Assembly (NCBI GenBank): GCA_022562085.1
Contig: JADFPY010000008.1
Span: forward strand, 1 to 42,571
DNA length: 42,571 nucleotides
Direction: 5' to 3'
Origin: a candidate division KSB1 bacterium
GTDB lineage: Bacteria; Zhuqueibacterota; Zhuqueibacteria; Oceanimicrobiales; Oceanimicrobiaceae
The notes beneath the pieces were generated by a model, which was not told the DNA's origin, did no database searches, and saw only the letters and a program-made list of their open reading frames with translations. Numbering within the stretch: position 1 is the first letter of the stretch; each line of letters opens with the position of its first letter. This document shows positions 1 to 11,994 of the stretch, in pieces. The position numbers were made by a program, and so were the translations under genes.

Positions 1-1
1 T

Positions 2-631
2 ACCTATTTAATGATAGATATTCGACAAGTATTGTTGTCAAAAAGCAGGAATGTCAATAAACGCGCTATAGAAGATTTTTTCGCCAAAAAAAATCGCAAG
101 AAACATTTTCACTCAAAGCGGGCTGATGGGATTCAGCAAGCCTTTATTGCAGGTCAGGAGACCGATGATTTGAAGAAAAGTTTGGCGATATTCAAATTAT
201 TGCTTCATTCCTGGAAAGAATCGGTGGAGATGAATGGAGGGAAGTTTTATGTAGTTCTTCTGCCGAGATATGAAGAGCATTCCGCAAAAGATCTCCTTTC
301 AGAGTATAATGTGATAAACCTTTATGAGAAATTTGATAATGATATCGATAATTACGATTACTCAAATTTTCGCTTTAAGAACGAAGGTCACTGGAATGAA
401 GCAGCGAATCAACTAACTGCCGTTTATTTGTATCGATTACTTGAGAAAGAAGCAGATTTGTTTCCGCTTTCAAAGAATATAATTAGAGAACAACTATACA
501 CTTACTATTCAAGTTTTAAAGGATGGATGCCGGACGATATTTGGTTAAAAAAAGTAGTTGTACCATCAGAAAAAAGCGAAATTATCAAATCAAAATACAC
601 TGAACTTGACATAGAGAATTCTGGTTCTTAG
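2..631 (+). CDS. SGNH/GDSL-hydrolase-like protein, C-terminal part (5' end outside window)
   Basis: The reading frame is open to the left edge, so the first ATG at 11 need not be the true start and the N-terminal part is missing. About 209 codons are visible. A hydrophobic strand (FYVVLLP) is followed by a segment ending in FKNEGHWNEAANQ. This resembles the last conserved block of SGNH hydrolases and AlgX/AlgJ-like acyltransferases, which usually reads D-x-H-W-N. Here the acidic residue before the His is Glu rather than Asp. Proteins of this kind often add or remove acyl groups on exported polysaccharides. The Ser-containing N-terminal block cannot be seen, so activity is unproven. No operon partner is visible downstream, because the next gene has its own leader. 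The family call rests on one motif. Confidence 0.5.
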   Translation, partial: TYLMIDIRQVLLSKSRNVNKRAIEDFFAKKNRKKHFHSKRADGIQQAFIAGQETDDLKKSLAIFKLLLHSWKESVEMNGGKFYVVLLPRYEEHSAKDLLSEYNVINLYEKFDNDIDNYDYSNFRFKNEGHWNEAANQLTAVYLYRLLEKEADLFPLSKNIIREQLYTYYSSFKGWMPDDIWLKKVVVPSEKSEIIKSKYTELDIENSGS

Positions 632-740
632 TGTTTCCCTCTATTCATTTAATCCCGGTAACTAAATTTCAAATGGGTTTACAAATCTGAAAGCGCCTTA
701 ATATTCAATGGCCGTCACACATGTTAAGAAATTTTTTTGT

Positions 741-771
741 TTGAGTTTCTTTTAGTATGGTCTTGTATTAT
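741..771 (+). promoter_or_regulatory. Possible promoter of the sat/cysC fusion gene
   Basis: TTGAGT at 741-746 and TATTAT at 766-771 lie 19 bases apart, upstream of the gene at 825. The spacing is longer than the usual 17, so this is a weak call. The downstream start codon has a strong SD (AAGGAG) at 811-816. Confidence 0.3.
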
Positions 772-824
772 ACAGCTTTCATCGGTGAATTCAGTCGGGT
801 TTTTGTTTTTAAGGAGATATTTAA

Positions 825-2582
<1,758 letters not shown>

Positions 2583-2596
2583 AAGAGTGAAGATTG

Positions 2597-2630
2597 GCGG
2601 AGAAAATTTTGGTTTTCTCCGCAATTTTTC
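2597..2630 (+). terminator. Rho-independent terminator of sat/cysC
   Basis: A perfect 10-bp stem (GCGGAGAAAA with TTTTCTCCGC) and a six-base loop start 15 bases after the stop codon. A short T-rich tail follows (AATTTTTC). Confidence 0.8.
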
Positions 2631-2749
2631 GCGATGTTTCAAAACAGGTCATCCCTCTCTATCGTTCCTCCCTGTTTTCTAAGAAAGACTGCTTAAAATG
2701 CCGAGATGTTTAAAGAAATGCTATTTATTTTTTTATATCGGTTTAAAAT

Positions 2750-2908
2750 TTGACCTTTTGATCTCCCCAACCTAAATTTTTAATACCGCCATCGATTTCT
2801 AATCTTAAATTCTCCTTTAAAGATAAGCATCTTGATGAAGTAATCCGCAGTTTTTTCTCAACCAACTAAAGGCTTGGTCGAATGTTGATATTCGATCGAG
2901 CCTTTTTT
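2750..2908 (+). ncRNA. Candidate small RNA with its own promoter and terminator
   Basis: TTGACC (2750-2755) and TAAATT (2773-2778) are 17 bases apart, predicting transcription from about 2785. A strong terminator follows at 2871-2908. The predicted transcript of about 120 nt has no reasonable ORF. It contains a small hairpin near 2802-2822 whose loop exposes CTCCTTT, complementary to a Shine-Dalgarno core. This would be compatible with a trans-acting regulator. The call is inference from promoter and terminator spacing only. Confidence 0.35.
2871..2908 (+). terminator. Rho-independent terminator in the sat-nhaD gap
   Basis: The arms at 2871-2883 and 2890-2902 form a 13-bp stem with two G-U pairs and a six-base loop, followed directly by six T. 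It lies 289 bases past the sat stop, behind another terminator, so it probably ends a separate transcript. Confidence 0.8.
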
Positions 2909-2930
2909 ATCTTGATGCCTCCCCCGAGAG

Positions 2931-2955
2931 CGTTAACCTGCAAAATAGGTTAACG
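2931..2955. repeat. Perfect inverted repeat
   Basis: CGTTAACCT (2931-2939) and AGGTTAACG (2947-2955) form a perfect 9-bp stem around a seven-base loop. There is no T tail, so it could be an operator or an mRNA hairpin rather than a terminator. Confidence 0.5.
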
Positions 2956-3042
2956 ATTATCCATCTTCTTTTCATACCCACGTAAGTTCTTTATTTTATT
3001 GGTTTATGAATTTTTTAGTTCTTGGAGTTTTCAAAAATTAGC

Positions 3043-3071
3043 TTGACTTTATATGAATTTTGTTATATTTT
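3043..3071 (+). promoter_or_regulatory. Promoter of the nhaD-nuoJKLMN operon
   Basis: TTGACT (3043-3048) and TATTTT (3066-3071) have 17-base spacing; TATATT at 3064 is an alternative -10. The context TAGCTTGACTTT recurs in front of the endonuclease III gene (24281). The predicted leader before the ATG at 3213 is about 135 bases. Confidence 0.55.
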
Positions 3072-3212
3072 GTCTTCGGCTAAAACGGCACTTCACCGTT
3101 TGTTGATTCTCCTTACACATTTTGAGAAAAAATTATTTGATTAAGTTTGTCCGGTCGAAGCATTGCAAATTCGAGTAAAGTTGTAATGGAGTAATTAGGG
3201 AAAAGGGAAATT

Positions 3213-4727
3213 ATGAAGAAAATAATTGTGCTGTTGGCCGCAATTTTTTTGGTAGTTTCGTTTGCCTCTGCCTATGCTTTGGAATCGGAAGGCGGTGAAG
3301 GGGGAAGTCTCGGCGCCAACCTGCCTCTTTGGAGCATCATTCCTTTTGTCGGCATTTTGTTGTCCATCGCAATCTTTCCTCTTGTGGCTGAAGAATTCTG
3401 GCACCATCACTTTGGAAAAGTAGCGGCATTTTGGGGCTTATTATTTACAATTCCCTTTCTTACCGCTTACCGGGGTGAAGCCGTTCATGAAATCCTGCAC
3501 GTCTATTTTTTAGAGTACATTCCATTCATTATATTACTTTGGGCTCTTTATACAATTGCTGGTGGCATTTTTGTCAAAGGAGCGCCGGTCGGTCTTCCGC
3601 TGAATAATCTAATTGTCCTGGCGATTGGAACCGCTCTGGCCTCATGGATTGGCACCACGGGTGCGGCGATGGTTCTCATCCGGCCTTATATTTTAATGAA
3701 TAAATTCCGCAAGTCTAAAGTTCATCTTATTGTTTTCTTTATTTTCTTAGTTGCCAATATCGGCGGCTCTTTAACTCCATTGGGAGATCCGCCCCTGTTT
3801 CTTGGCTTTTTGCAAGGGGTTGAATTTTTCTGGACGTTCAAGCTTTTTCCATCTATGATTTTCTTGGTAGGTTGCTTGTTCGCTATTTTCTTTGTGTGGG
3901 ATACTTACATGTTCCGCAAAGAAGGTTGGCATGAGAAGATGCACTTGAAAGACGTTGACTTTGATATCGAACACGACAAGACAGATCATATGGTGATAGA
4001 AATTGAAGAAGAAGTGGAGGTTGAAAATCCCCACACCCATAAAATGAAAACTCATAAATATAAAATGGATATAAAAGGACTGTTTAATGTCCTCTTCCTT
4101 TTAGGCGTGATTGGCGGGGTTTTGTTCAGCGGTAAGTTTCATTTGGGCGAAGTCACGATTTTCGGCGTCCACATGGAATGGCAAAACATTGTTCGCGATC
4201 TCTTTTTAATTTCAATGGGCCTGCTTTCATTAAAAATTACACCTAAACCTTATCGCGAAGGCAATGAATTCACCTGGTTTCCGATTCAGGAAGTCGCCAA
4301 GCTGTTTGCCGGAATTTTTATCACGATTATCCCCGCCCTTGCTATGTTAAAAGCAGGACAGGAAGGCCAGCTTAGTTTTATTATCGATGCGGTAAAGGAG
4401 CCCGTCCATTATTTCTGGATAACCGGAACTCTTTCCAGTTTTCTGGACAATGCGCCGACTTATTTGGTCTTCTTTAATACGGCTCTTGGACAATTCGGTG
4501 AAACAGTTGATTGGCTGATGACGGACGGTTCCAAGTATTTGTTAGGAATTAGCTGTGGCGCAGTATTTTTTGGAGCCAATACTTATATTGGCAACGCACC
4601 CAATTTTATGGTAAAATCGATTGCGGAAGAATCGAAAATAAAAATGCCGAGCTTTTTCGGTTACATGCTTTATTCAGTTTTAATTTTAGTTCCGTTGTTT
4701 GCTCTTACGGCCTGGATTTTTTTCTAA
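3213..4727 (+). CDS. nhaD: NhaD/CitMHS-type sodium:proton antiporter
   Basis: This 504-residue inner-membrane protein has an N-terminal signal-anchor-like segment (residues 1-21), a short GGEGG linker and about a dozen hydrophobic segments. The motif GTTGAAMVLIRP and the following NIGGSLTPLGDPPLF are typical of ion-transporter-superfamily NhaD antiporters. NAPTYLVF and GNAPNFMVK near the end match the second inverted half. A charged, His-rich cytoplasmic loop (about 251-285) separates the halves. The expected role is exchange of Na+ for H+, linking sodium and proton gradients. The stop codon abuts the nuoJ ATG with no gap, so the two are surely co-transcribed. The ATG follows AAAAGGGAAATT. 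Family membership is clear; ion specificity is inferred from the family. Confidence 0.85.
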   Translation: MKKIIVLLAAIFLVVSFASAYALESEGGEGGSLGANLPLWSIIPFVGILLSIAIFPLVAEEFWHHHFGKVAAFWGLLFTIPFLTAYRGEAVHEILHVYFLEYIPFIILLWALYTIAGGIFVKGAPVGLPLNNLIVLAIGTALASWIGTTGAAMVLIRPYILMNKFRKSKVHLIVFFIFLVANIGGSLTPLGDPPLFLGFLQGVEFFWTFKLFPSMIFLVGCLFAIFFVWDTYMFRKEGWHEKMHLKDVDFDIEHDKTDHMVIEIEEEVEVENPHTHKMKTHKYKMDIKGLFNVLFLLGVIGGVLFSGKFHLGEVTIFGVHMEWQNIVRDLFLISMGLLSLKITPKPYREGNEFTWFPIQEVAKLFAGIFITIIPALAMLKAGQEGQLSFIIDAVKEPVHYFWITGTLSSFLDNAPTYLVFFNTALGQFGETVDWLMTDGSKYLLGISCGAVFFGANTYIGNAPNFMVKSIAEESKIKMPSFFGYMLYSVLILVPLFALTAWIFF

Positions 4728-5228
4728 ATGATTCCAATCTTATTTTTTCTTTTTGCTGCAGTGGCTATCGCATCCGGGATTATGATGATTGTTCATCGTA
4801 ATCCCATCTATTGTGCCTTATTCCTGATTTTAACCCTTTTTGCCGTCGCCGGTCTTTTTGTTTTATTGAATGCACCGTTCATTGCAGCGGTGCATATCAT
4901 TGTTTATGCCGGCGCAATTATGGTTTTATTTTTGTTTGTGATCATGCTTTTAGATTTAAAAAGCGAGACTTCACGGCAGCGTCCCGGCGGACTTCTGCGT
5001 ATTTTGAGTATTGTAGTCTCAGGCGTTTTGTTTGCCGAGTTGGTTTTATTTTTACGTTCCGGAACTACAAACCCGCCTTTGGTTGAAGGCGATTTAAAAA
5101 TTGGCAGCACCAAAGAAATTGGAAACTTACTTTTTACCGAGTACCTTTTGCCATTTGAAATTACGTCCGTTCTGCTGCTTTCCGCGATTATTGGTTCAGT
5201 CATTCTTGCGAAACTTAAATTAAAATAA
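4728..5228 (+). CDS. nuoJ: NADH-quinone oxidoreductase subunit J
   Basis: This 166-residue membrane protein has about five transmembrane segments and is a core membrane-arm subunit of respiratory complex I. The conserved third helix reads [19 protein letters not shown], the signature of NuoJ/ND6 (including the pi-bulge region). The ATG directly follows the stop of the antiporter gene and has no SD of its own, suggesting translation by coupling. Its last base overlaps the start of nuoK. The length is normal for the family. Confidence 0.95.
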   Translation: MIPILFFLFAAVAIASGIMMIVHRNPIYCALFLILTLFAVAGLFVLLNAPFIAAVHIIVYAGAIMVLFLFVIMLLDLKSETSRQRPGGLLRILSIVVSGVLFAELVLFLRSGTTNPPLVEGDLKIGSTKEIGNLLFTEYLLPFEITSVLLLSAIIGSVILAKLKLK

Positions 5229-5533
5229 TGGAAATACCAATTTCATATTATTTGCTCCTAAGCGGAATACTCTTCACCATTGGCGTCGTGGGAGTTCTGA
5301 CCAGACGGAACGCAATCGTTATTTTCATGTCCATTGAATTGATGCTTAACGCGGTTAATTTAACCCTGGTGGCATTTTCAAAACAATTCAATGCTCTGGA
5401 CGGCCAGATTTTTGTTTTTTTTGTAATGGTTGTTGCTGCAGCAGAAGTCGCAGTGGGCCTTGCCTTGATCGTTGCAATTTTTCGACTTAAAGAGACCGTG
5501 TCCATTGACAAGATAAATATCTTGAAGTGGTAA
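5228..5533 (+). CDS. nuoK: NADH-quinone oxidoreductase subunit K
   Basis: This 101-residue subunit has three transmembrane helices and is part of the proton channel chain of complex I. The two membrane glutamates expected in NuoK are visible, in [12 protein letters not shown] and [15 protein letters not shown]. The start overlaps the nuoJ stop (TAATG), a typical coupled arrangement. The 272-base gap that follows is unusual, since the rest of this operon is tightly packed. Confidence 0.95.
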   Translation: MEIPISYYLLLSGILFTIGVVGVLTRRNAIVIFMSIELMLNAVNLTLVAFSKQFNALDGQIFVFFVMVVAAAEVAVGLALIVAIFRLKETVSIDKINILKW

Positions 5534-5805
5534 TTTTCGAAGATAGAGAATAGAAGATCGAGGATGGAGGATAGAAGATATAAGAAAGAATTCGGATTCG
5601 AGAGCACGTTTTTGTCATTTCGACGAAGCGATAGCGGAGGAGAAATCTGGCGTTCTCAGAGGCGAAGTGAGGTGTTTAGCTTCTGGCCTTAATCACTGGG
5701 AAAAATGCTGTTGTCAAATCTCGTTATTTTATTCTCTCCTCGCCAATTCTCATTTTATATTGATTTCTAAGTACAACCATAAACCACAAATCTTAATCAT
5801 TAAGA
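5534..5805. repeat. Intra-operon spacer with GA-rich tract and REP-like sequence
   Basis: This 272-base spacer separates nuoK from nuoL. Its first part (about 5540-5588) is a purine-rich degenerate repeat of the form GATAGAGAATAGAAGATCGA. Next, about 5612-5650, comes GTCATTTCGACGAAGCGATA followed by GCGGAGGAGAAATCT, which resembles interspersed elements I recall from many Bacteroidetes-like genomes. No credible gene is present. Only one copy is seen in this window, so the repeat nature is inference. Confidence 0.4.
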
Positions 5806-7722
<1,917 letters not shown>

Positions 7723-7732
7723 GAATTACGAA

Positions 7733-9283
7733 ATGGATTTGCCAATACTCACACTCTTAATTTTTTTACCCATTCTAGCGGCTGCAATACTTCTTTTTAT
7801 TAAGAATGACCAGGAGGCGGCGCTCAAAAATGTGGCTTTGATATCCAGCCTGGCCATTTTTTTGTTGTCACTACCCTTATACTTTGTCTTTGAAAATAAA
7901 GCTGGAATGCAGTTCGAGGAATTTCACTCATGGATTCCCATATTCGGAATAAACTACCACCTGGCCATCGACGGTATCAGTTTGTTTATGGTGCTTCTGA
8001 CGACCTTTTTAACACCGATTGTCATCCTGGCTTCGTGGAATGCAGTGGCAAAAAACATCAAAGGATATTTGGTTTCGATGTTACTTTTAGAAACCGGCAT
8101 TCTTGGTGTGTTTGTTTCGATGGACTTGTTTTTATTTTACGTTTTCTGGGAAGTTATGCTCATTCCGATGTATTTTCTCATTGGAGTTTGGGGTGGAGAA
8201 AATCGCATCTATGCCGCAATCAAGTTTTTTCTCTATACAATTGTCGGAAGTCTGCTCATGCTGGTTGCAATTCTCGTTCTGTATTTTTATCACGGCGGCT
8301 TGACCGGCGAGTATACATTTAATATTCTTAAAATCCAGCAAATACACATTCCTCTTGGCTATCAGACCTGGCTGTTTTTAGGATTTGGATTAAGTTTCGC
8401 AATTAAAGTCCCTCTTTTCCCATTTCATACCTGGCTCCCGGATGCCCACGTTGAAGCGCCCACCGGCGGCAGTGTCATTTTGGCCGGTGTACTTTTAAAA
8501 ATGGGGATTTACGGATTTCTGCGATTCTGCTTTCCGTTATTTCCGTCCGCAATCGAACAATTTACACCACTGATTTTCATTCTCGGAGTCATTGGCATTA
8601 TCTACGGCGCTTTGGTCGCGATGGTGCAGCCGGATTTGAAGAAGCTTGTTGCCTACTCCAGCGTAAGTCACCTCGGGTTGGTTATGCTCGGTATCTTTGC
8701 TTTAAATAATCAAGGCGTGCAGGGCGGCTTGCTCCAAATGGTCAATCACGGCTTGTCAACCGGTGCTTTGTTTTTGATTGTCGGAATGCTTTACGAACGC
8801 AGACACACCCGGCTCATCGCGGATTTCGGCGGTTTGGCCAAACAGCTTCCGGTTTTTACTACATTTTTTATGATCGTAACCTTGTCTTCAATTGGCTTGC
8901 CAGGACTGAATGGCTTTGTCGGAGAATACTTGATTTTATTGGGCACTTTTCTGAATAACAAAATTTATGCGGTACTTGCGGCAACAGGTGTGATCCTGGC
9001 AGCGGTCTACATGCTGCTGATGTTCCAGCGCACCATGTTTGGCAAACTAGACAAAAAAGAAAACCAAGATCTGAAAGATCTTTCGAAAAGAGAAATTGCT
9101 GTACTGGTTCCCATTCTAGCTTTCATCATATTTATTGGGGTTTATCCCAACGCCTTTTTGAAAAAAATGGAACCCACGGTTGAGGCTTTGATCAAAACTG
9201 TGAAAGATAAGCAAATAGTTTCTCTGAAAGCGGAAAGTGAGTTAGCTTTTAAAAATATTTTCAATGATGAAGAGGGTAAATAA
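7733..9283 (+). CDS. nuoM: NADH-quinone oxidoreductase subunit M
   Basis: This 516-residue antiporter-like complex I subunit has about 14 transmembrane helices. The key Glu is in FYVFWEVMLIPMYFLIGVWGG and the key Lys in FAIKVPLFPFHTWLPDAHVEAP. LPGLNGFVGEYLIL is also typical. An in-frame ATG at 7682 lies inside nuoL. I chose 7733 because the protein then begins MDLPILTLLIFLP, as NuoM proteins do, and the start follows the nuoL stop by 10 bases. It is followed by nuoN after 8 bases. Confidence 0.95.
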   Translation: MDLPILTLLIFLPILAAAILLFIKNDQEAALKNVALISSLAIFLLSLPLYFVFENKAGMQFEEFHSWIPIFGINYHLAIDGISLFMVLLTTFLTPIVILASWNAVAKNIKGYLVSMLLLETGILGVFVSMDLFLFYVFWEVMLIPMYFLIGVWGGENRIYAAIKFFLYTIVGSLLMLVAILVLYFYHGGLTGEYTFNILKIQQIHIPLGYQTWLFLGFGLSFAIKVPLFPFHTWLPDAHVEAPTGGSVILAGVLLKMGIYGFLRFCFPLFPSAIEQFTPLIFILGVIGIIYGALVAMVQPDLKKLVAYSSVSHLGLVMLGIFALNNQGVQGGLLQMVNHGLSTGALFLIVGMLYERRHTRLIADFGGLAKQLPVFTTFFMIVTLSSIGLPGLNGFVGEYLILLGTFLNNKIYAVLAATGVILAAVYMLLMFQRTMFGKLDKKENQDLKDLSKREIAVLVPILAFIIFIGVYPNAFLKKMEPTVEALIKTVKDKQIVSLKAESELAFKNIFNDEEGK

Positions 9284-9291
9284 GTTCAGTT

Positions 9292-10731
9292 ATGTCTTTT
9301 AACCTTTTCGCAATTTCACCAATTATTGCCTTAACCCTCACGGGATTTCTCGTGATAGGTCTGAGCCTCGCTTTTTCGAGGATTAACAAGAGTATGCTCC
9401 TAATCATATTTTTGTTGGGCCTGGCAGCGAGCGCTTATTTTTCTGTAAGCCTTTGGAATGAAAACGCCCTGGCGTTTGGGGGAATGGTTCGCGCCGATAA
9501 TTTCTCTCTGGTATTTAATTTTATTTTTCTGATTGGCGCAGCGCTCAGCATGATGCTCGCGTTTAATCAGCATGAAGGCGGTTATTTATTATATGCCGAG
9601 TTTTTTGCCATTACCGCATTCGCGACCGTGGGCATGATGCTCATGGTTGCAAGCAGTCATTTGCTGATTATCTACCTGGGCCTCGAAACTTTATCAATCT
9701 CGCTTTACATTCTTGTGGGCATTAAAAGGACCGAAGAAAAATCCCTTGAAGCCGCTTTCAAATATTTCCTGCTCGGCGCTTTTGCCAGCGGGTTTTTACT
9801 CTATGGCATTGCCTTTATTTATGGCGCTACCGGGAGTTTTGATTTGCGTGAAGTCGCTAATTTTATTTTAGGCGCCTCAATTAAAGATAATCCGTTGGTG
9901 ATTTTGGGAGGCATTTTGATCATCGTCGGGCTTGGTTTCAAAGTAGCCATGTTCCCGTTCCACATGTGGGCCCCGGATGTTTATCAAGGTGCGCCAACGC
10001 CAATCACAGCCTTTATGTCGACCGGCTCAAAAGCGGCCGGTTTTGCTGCGATGCTTCGTGTGCTGTTTTCCGCAACCGATGGATTGGTTTCAGATTGGGT
10101 CACGGTTCTCTGGGTGGTATCCGTACTTACCATGTTTTTTGGCAACATAGCAGCGCTTGTGCAAAAAAATATCAAGAGAATGTTGGCCTACTCATCAATT
10201 GCGCATGCGGGTTACATCCTGGTTGGCATCGTCGCCTGGAATCAGGCAGGTGCCTCTAGTGTGGTTTTTTACTTGCTCTCTTATACTTTTATGAATATCG
10301 GTGCTTTGGGGGTTATTTCCTTTTTAAGCACGAAAGAGAAGGAGTTTCTTGAACTCGACGACTTCAAAGGCTTGGGGTTTCAAAAACCCGTAATCGCGGT
10401 CGTCATGGCACTATTTATGTTTTCACTCGCCGGCCTGCCGCCAACCGCCGGATTTATTGGGAAATTTTATCTATTTTCGGCCGCGGTAAAAGCGGGTCAA
10501 ATTCCGTTGGTTATACTGAGTGTTGTCAATTCGATGATTTCCGTATACTATTATTTAGGAGTCGTCGTGGCCATGTTTATGAGGCAATCTGATAAAAAAT
10601 GGCCTTCGACGAGACGCGTATCTGCTGTTTCTCTAAGTTTACTGCTTGCTACAGTAGGTACTTTAGGCTTAGGACTCTTCCCATCTCACTGGATTGAGAT
10701 GTTTCAGAAAATGATGGTCTCGATGATTTAA
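9292..10731 (+). CDS. nuoN: NADH-quinone oxidoreductase subunit N
   Basis: This 479-residue antiporter-like subunit completes the J-K-L-M-N set. The typical motifs YLGLETLSISLYILVG, KVAMFPFHMWAPDVYQGAPTP and LPPTAGFIGKFYLF are present, including the conserved Glu and Lys residues of the half channel. A GAGGG inside the nuoM end serves as SD. nuoA-I are not in the window, so the peripheral arm and nuoH must be encoded elsewhere if this organism makes a full complex. The membrane-only set could in principle serve a different electron input module. Confidence 0.95.
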   Translation: MSFNLFAISPIIALTLTGFLVIGLSLAFSRINKSMLLIIFLLGLAASAYFSVSLWNENALAFGGMVRADNFSLVFNFIFLIGAALSMMLAFNQHEGGYLLYAEFFAITAFATVGMMLMVASSHLLIIYLGLETLSISLYILVGIKRTEEKSLEAAFKYFLLGAFASGFLLYGIAFIYGATGSFDLREVANFILGASIKDNPLVILGGILIIVGLGFKVAMFPFHMWAPDVYQGAPTPITAFMSTGSKAAGFAAMLRVLFSATDGLVSDWVTVLWVVSVLTMFFGNIAALVQKNIKRMLAYSSIAHAGYILVGIVAWNQAGASSVVFYLLSYTFMNIGALGVISFLSTKEKEFLELDDFKGLGFQKPVIAVVMALFMFSLAGLPPTAGFIGKFYLFSAAVKAGQIPLVILSVVNSMISVYYYLGVVVAMFMRQSDKKWPSTRRVSAVSLSLLLATVGTLGLGLFPSHWIEMFQKMMVSMI

Positions 10732-10820
10732 CCGGAAGTAAACACCGATTATGTTGATTGACGAAAGAAGTTTTAAACTCCTTTTCATGTTTTAGATGTT
10801 GTTTTGGAGATGTATGATTA

Positions 10821-11747
10821 ATGAATCTTAGTTACAAAAATATTTTAGAAGATATCAAAAGTGATAATAAATCCGGGGCCTCTGTGATAGCCCAGAAAAC
10901 GGCCGATTGTTTGGAAGCTCTTGCAAAGGAAAAATCAGCTGAGCCGGTAAAGAAGTTGATTTCTGAAGTTGAGCGGGTCGCCGGTGAAATATTGAAAGCA
11001 CAGGTCGGCATGGCGCAACTAACGAACTTATTTAATTCCATCTTTTTTACAATTGAAAAAGAAACTTCGACAGACTCTCTGGCTTTGTCCAGAAAAATTT
11101 CCGGTGAGGCTAAACGCTTTGACGAGTTTTCGAGGAACGCGGTTTCAAAGGTTGCTGAATTTGGCGCTGAATTGATTTCTGAGGACGCGTTTGTGCTTGT
11201 TCACAGCAACAGTCGCACGATTTTTGAAATCATAAAAAAAGCACACCAGGCAGGGAAATCTTTTCAAGTTATTCAATCGGAATCAAGGCCCATCTGCGAA
11301 GGCCGGGCCGCTGCTGCCAAATTATCGGAGTTGGGAATTCAATCAATTTACCTGTTCGATGCAGCGATTGGGCGCGGCGTTGAACGGGCAGATGTTGTGC
11401 TTTTAGGAGCAGATAGTTTATCTGAAGGTTCACTGGTTAATAAAACCGGCACTAAAGCAATCTGTTTGTTGGCAAAAGAAGCCGTAGTTCCATGTTATGC
11501 AGCCTGTGAATCCAGTAAATTCATTCCTCAAAAACTTAGCCCTAAAAAGGAGCAATCCCGCGACCCAAATGAAGTTTGGACGGACCCGCCACCCGAGACC
11601 ACGATTGAAAACTATTACTTTGATTCCGTGCCTTTAGATCTTTTCACCGGTATCATTACCGAAGAAGGCGTTTTGACACCAACCGAGGCCGGTGGTAAGA
11701 TTAGCACTCAAAAAGTAAATACTAAATTAAGGGATCTGCTTAAATAG
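10821..11747 (+). CDS. eIF2B alpha/beta/delta-like (IF-2B family) protein
   Basis: The 308-residue protein has a helical N-terminal half and a Rossmann-like C-terminal half of the IF-2B superfamily, which includes ribose-1,5-bisphosphate isomerase and MtnA. Visible motifs are VLVHSNSRTI (126-135), ESRPICEGR (154-162) and VVLLGADSL...NKTGT (192-211). Asp198 and Asn207-Lys208 match the conserved sugar-phosphate site. The Cys used for isomerisation in MtnA-type enzymes appears to be replaced in the HSNS stretch, as in eIF2B-like members. The substrate is therefore uncertain; a sugar-phosphate or nucleotide ligand is the best guess. It sits 89 bases after nuoN and ends at its own terminator. GGAG about 14 bases upstream may be the SD. 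Confidence 0.75.
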   Translation: MNLSYKNILEDIKSDNKSGASVIAQKTADCLEALAKEKSAEPVKKLISEVERVAGEILKAQVGMAQLTNLFNSIFFTIEKETSTDSLALSRKISGEAKRFDEFSRNAVSKVAEFGAELISEDAFVLVHSNSRTIFEIIKKAHQAGKSFQVIQSESRPICEGRAAAAKLSELGIQSIYLFDAAIGRGVERADVVLLGADSLSEGSLVNKTGTKAICLLAKEAVVPCYAACESSKFIPQKLSPKKEQSRDPNEVWTDPPPETTIENYYFDSVPLDLFTGIITEEGVLTPTEAGGKISTQKVNTKLRDLLK

Positions 11748-11813
11748 AGCATTTAAAGAGAAACATTCGTTTCTTGAACCATGATGATGGCGCGTTGGTT
11801 TCGGACTTGGTAA

Positions 11814-11845
11814 AGCTGTTGGCCAGTCAATAGCTCTCTTTTTTT
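11814..11845 (+). terminator. Rho-independent terminator after the eIF2B-like gene
   Basis: AGCTGTTG (11814-11821) pairs with CAATAGCT (11828-11835), with one G-U pair and a six-base loop. A T-rich tail (TCTCTTTTTTT) follows. Confidence 0.75.
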
Positions 11846-11868
11846 GCTTAAATAAATTCAAAAATATC

Positions 11869-11897
11869 TTGCATCTGGCACGATTTTTATTTACATT
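11869..11897 (+). promoter_or_regulatory. Possible promoter of the ffh operon
   Basis: TTGCAT (11869-11874) and TACATT (11892-11897) are 17 bases apart, just downstream of a terminator and about 100 bases before the ffh start. Each hexamer differs from consensus by at least one base. Confidence 0.35.
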
Positions 11898-11953
11898 GCT
11901 GTGCTAAACTCGGCACCTGAAGAGGTAAAATTAAGGATTTACGTAGTTCAAAT

Positions 11954-11977
11954 AATTCACAGAATCCTCTGTGAATT
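11954..11977. promoter_or_regulatory. Perfect hairpin in the ffh leader
   Basis: AATTCACAGA (11954-11963) and TCTGTGAATT (11968-11977) form a perfect 10-bp stem with an ATCC loop. It is followed by TCTTTTAT and ends 17 bases before the ffh ATG. It may be an attenuator, an operator or a leader stabiliser. A GTG at 11971 in the ffh frame lies inside the stem and is therefore an unlikely start. Confidence 0.55.
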
Positions 11978-11994
11978 TCTTTTATATTGAAGAG

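Noticed and set aside
11876-11895. TGGCACG resembling a sigma-54 -24 element upstream of ffh
   Set aside because: The -12 half would be TTAT instead of TTGC, and a sigma-70-like pair fits the same place better.
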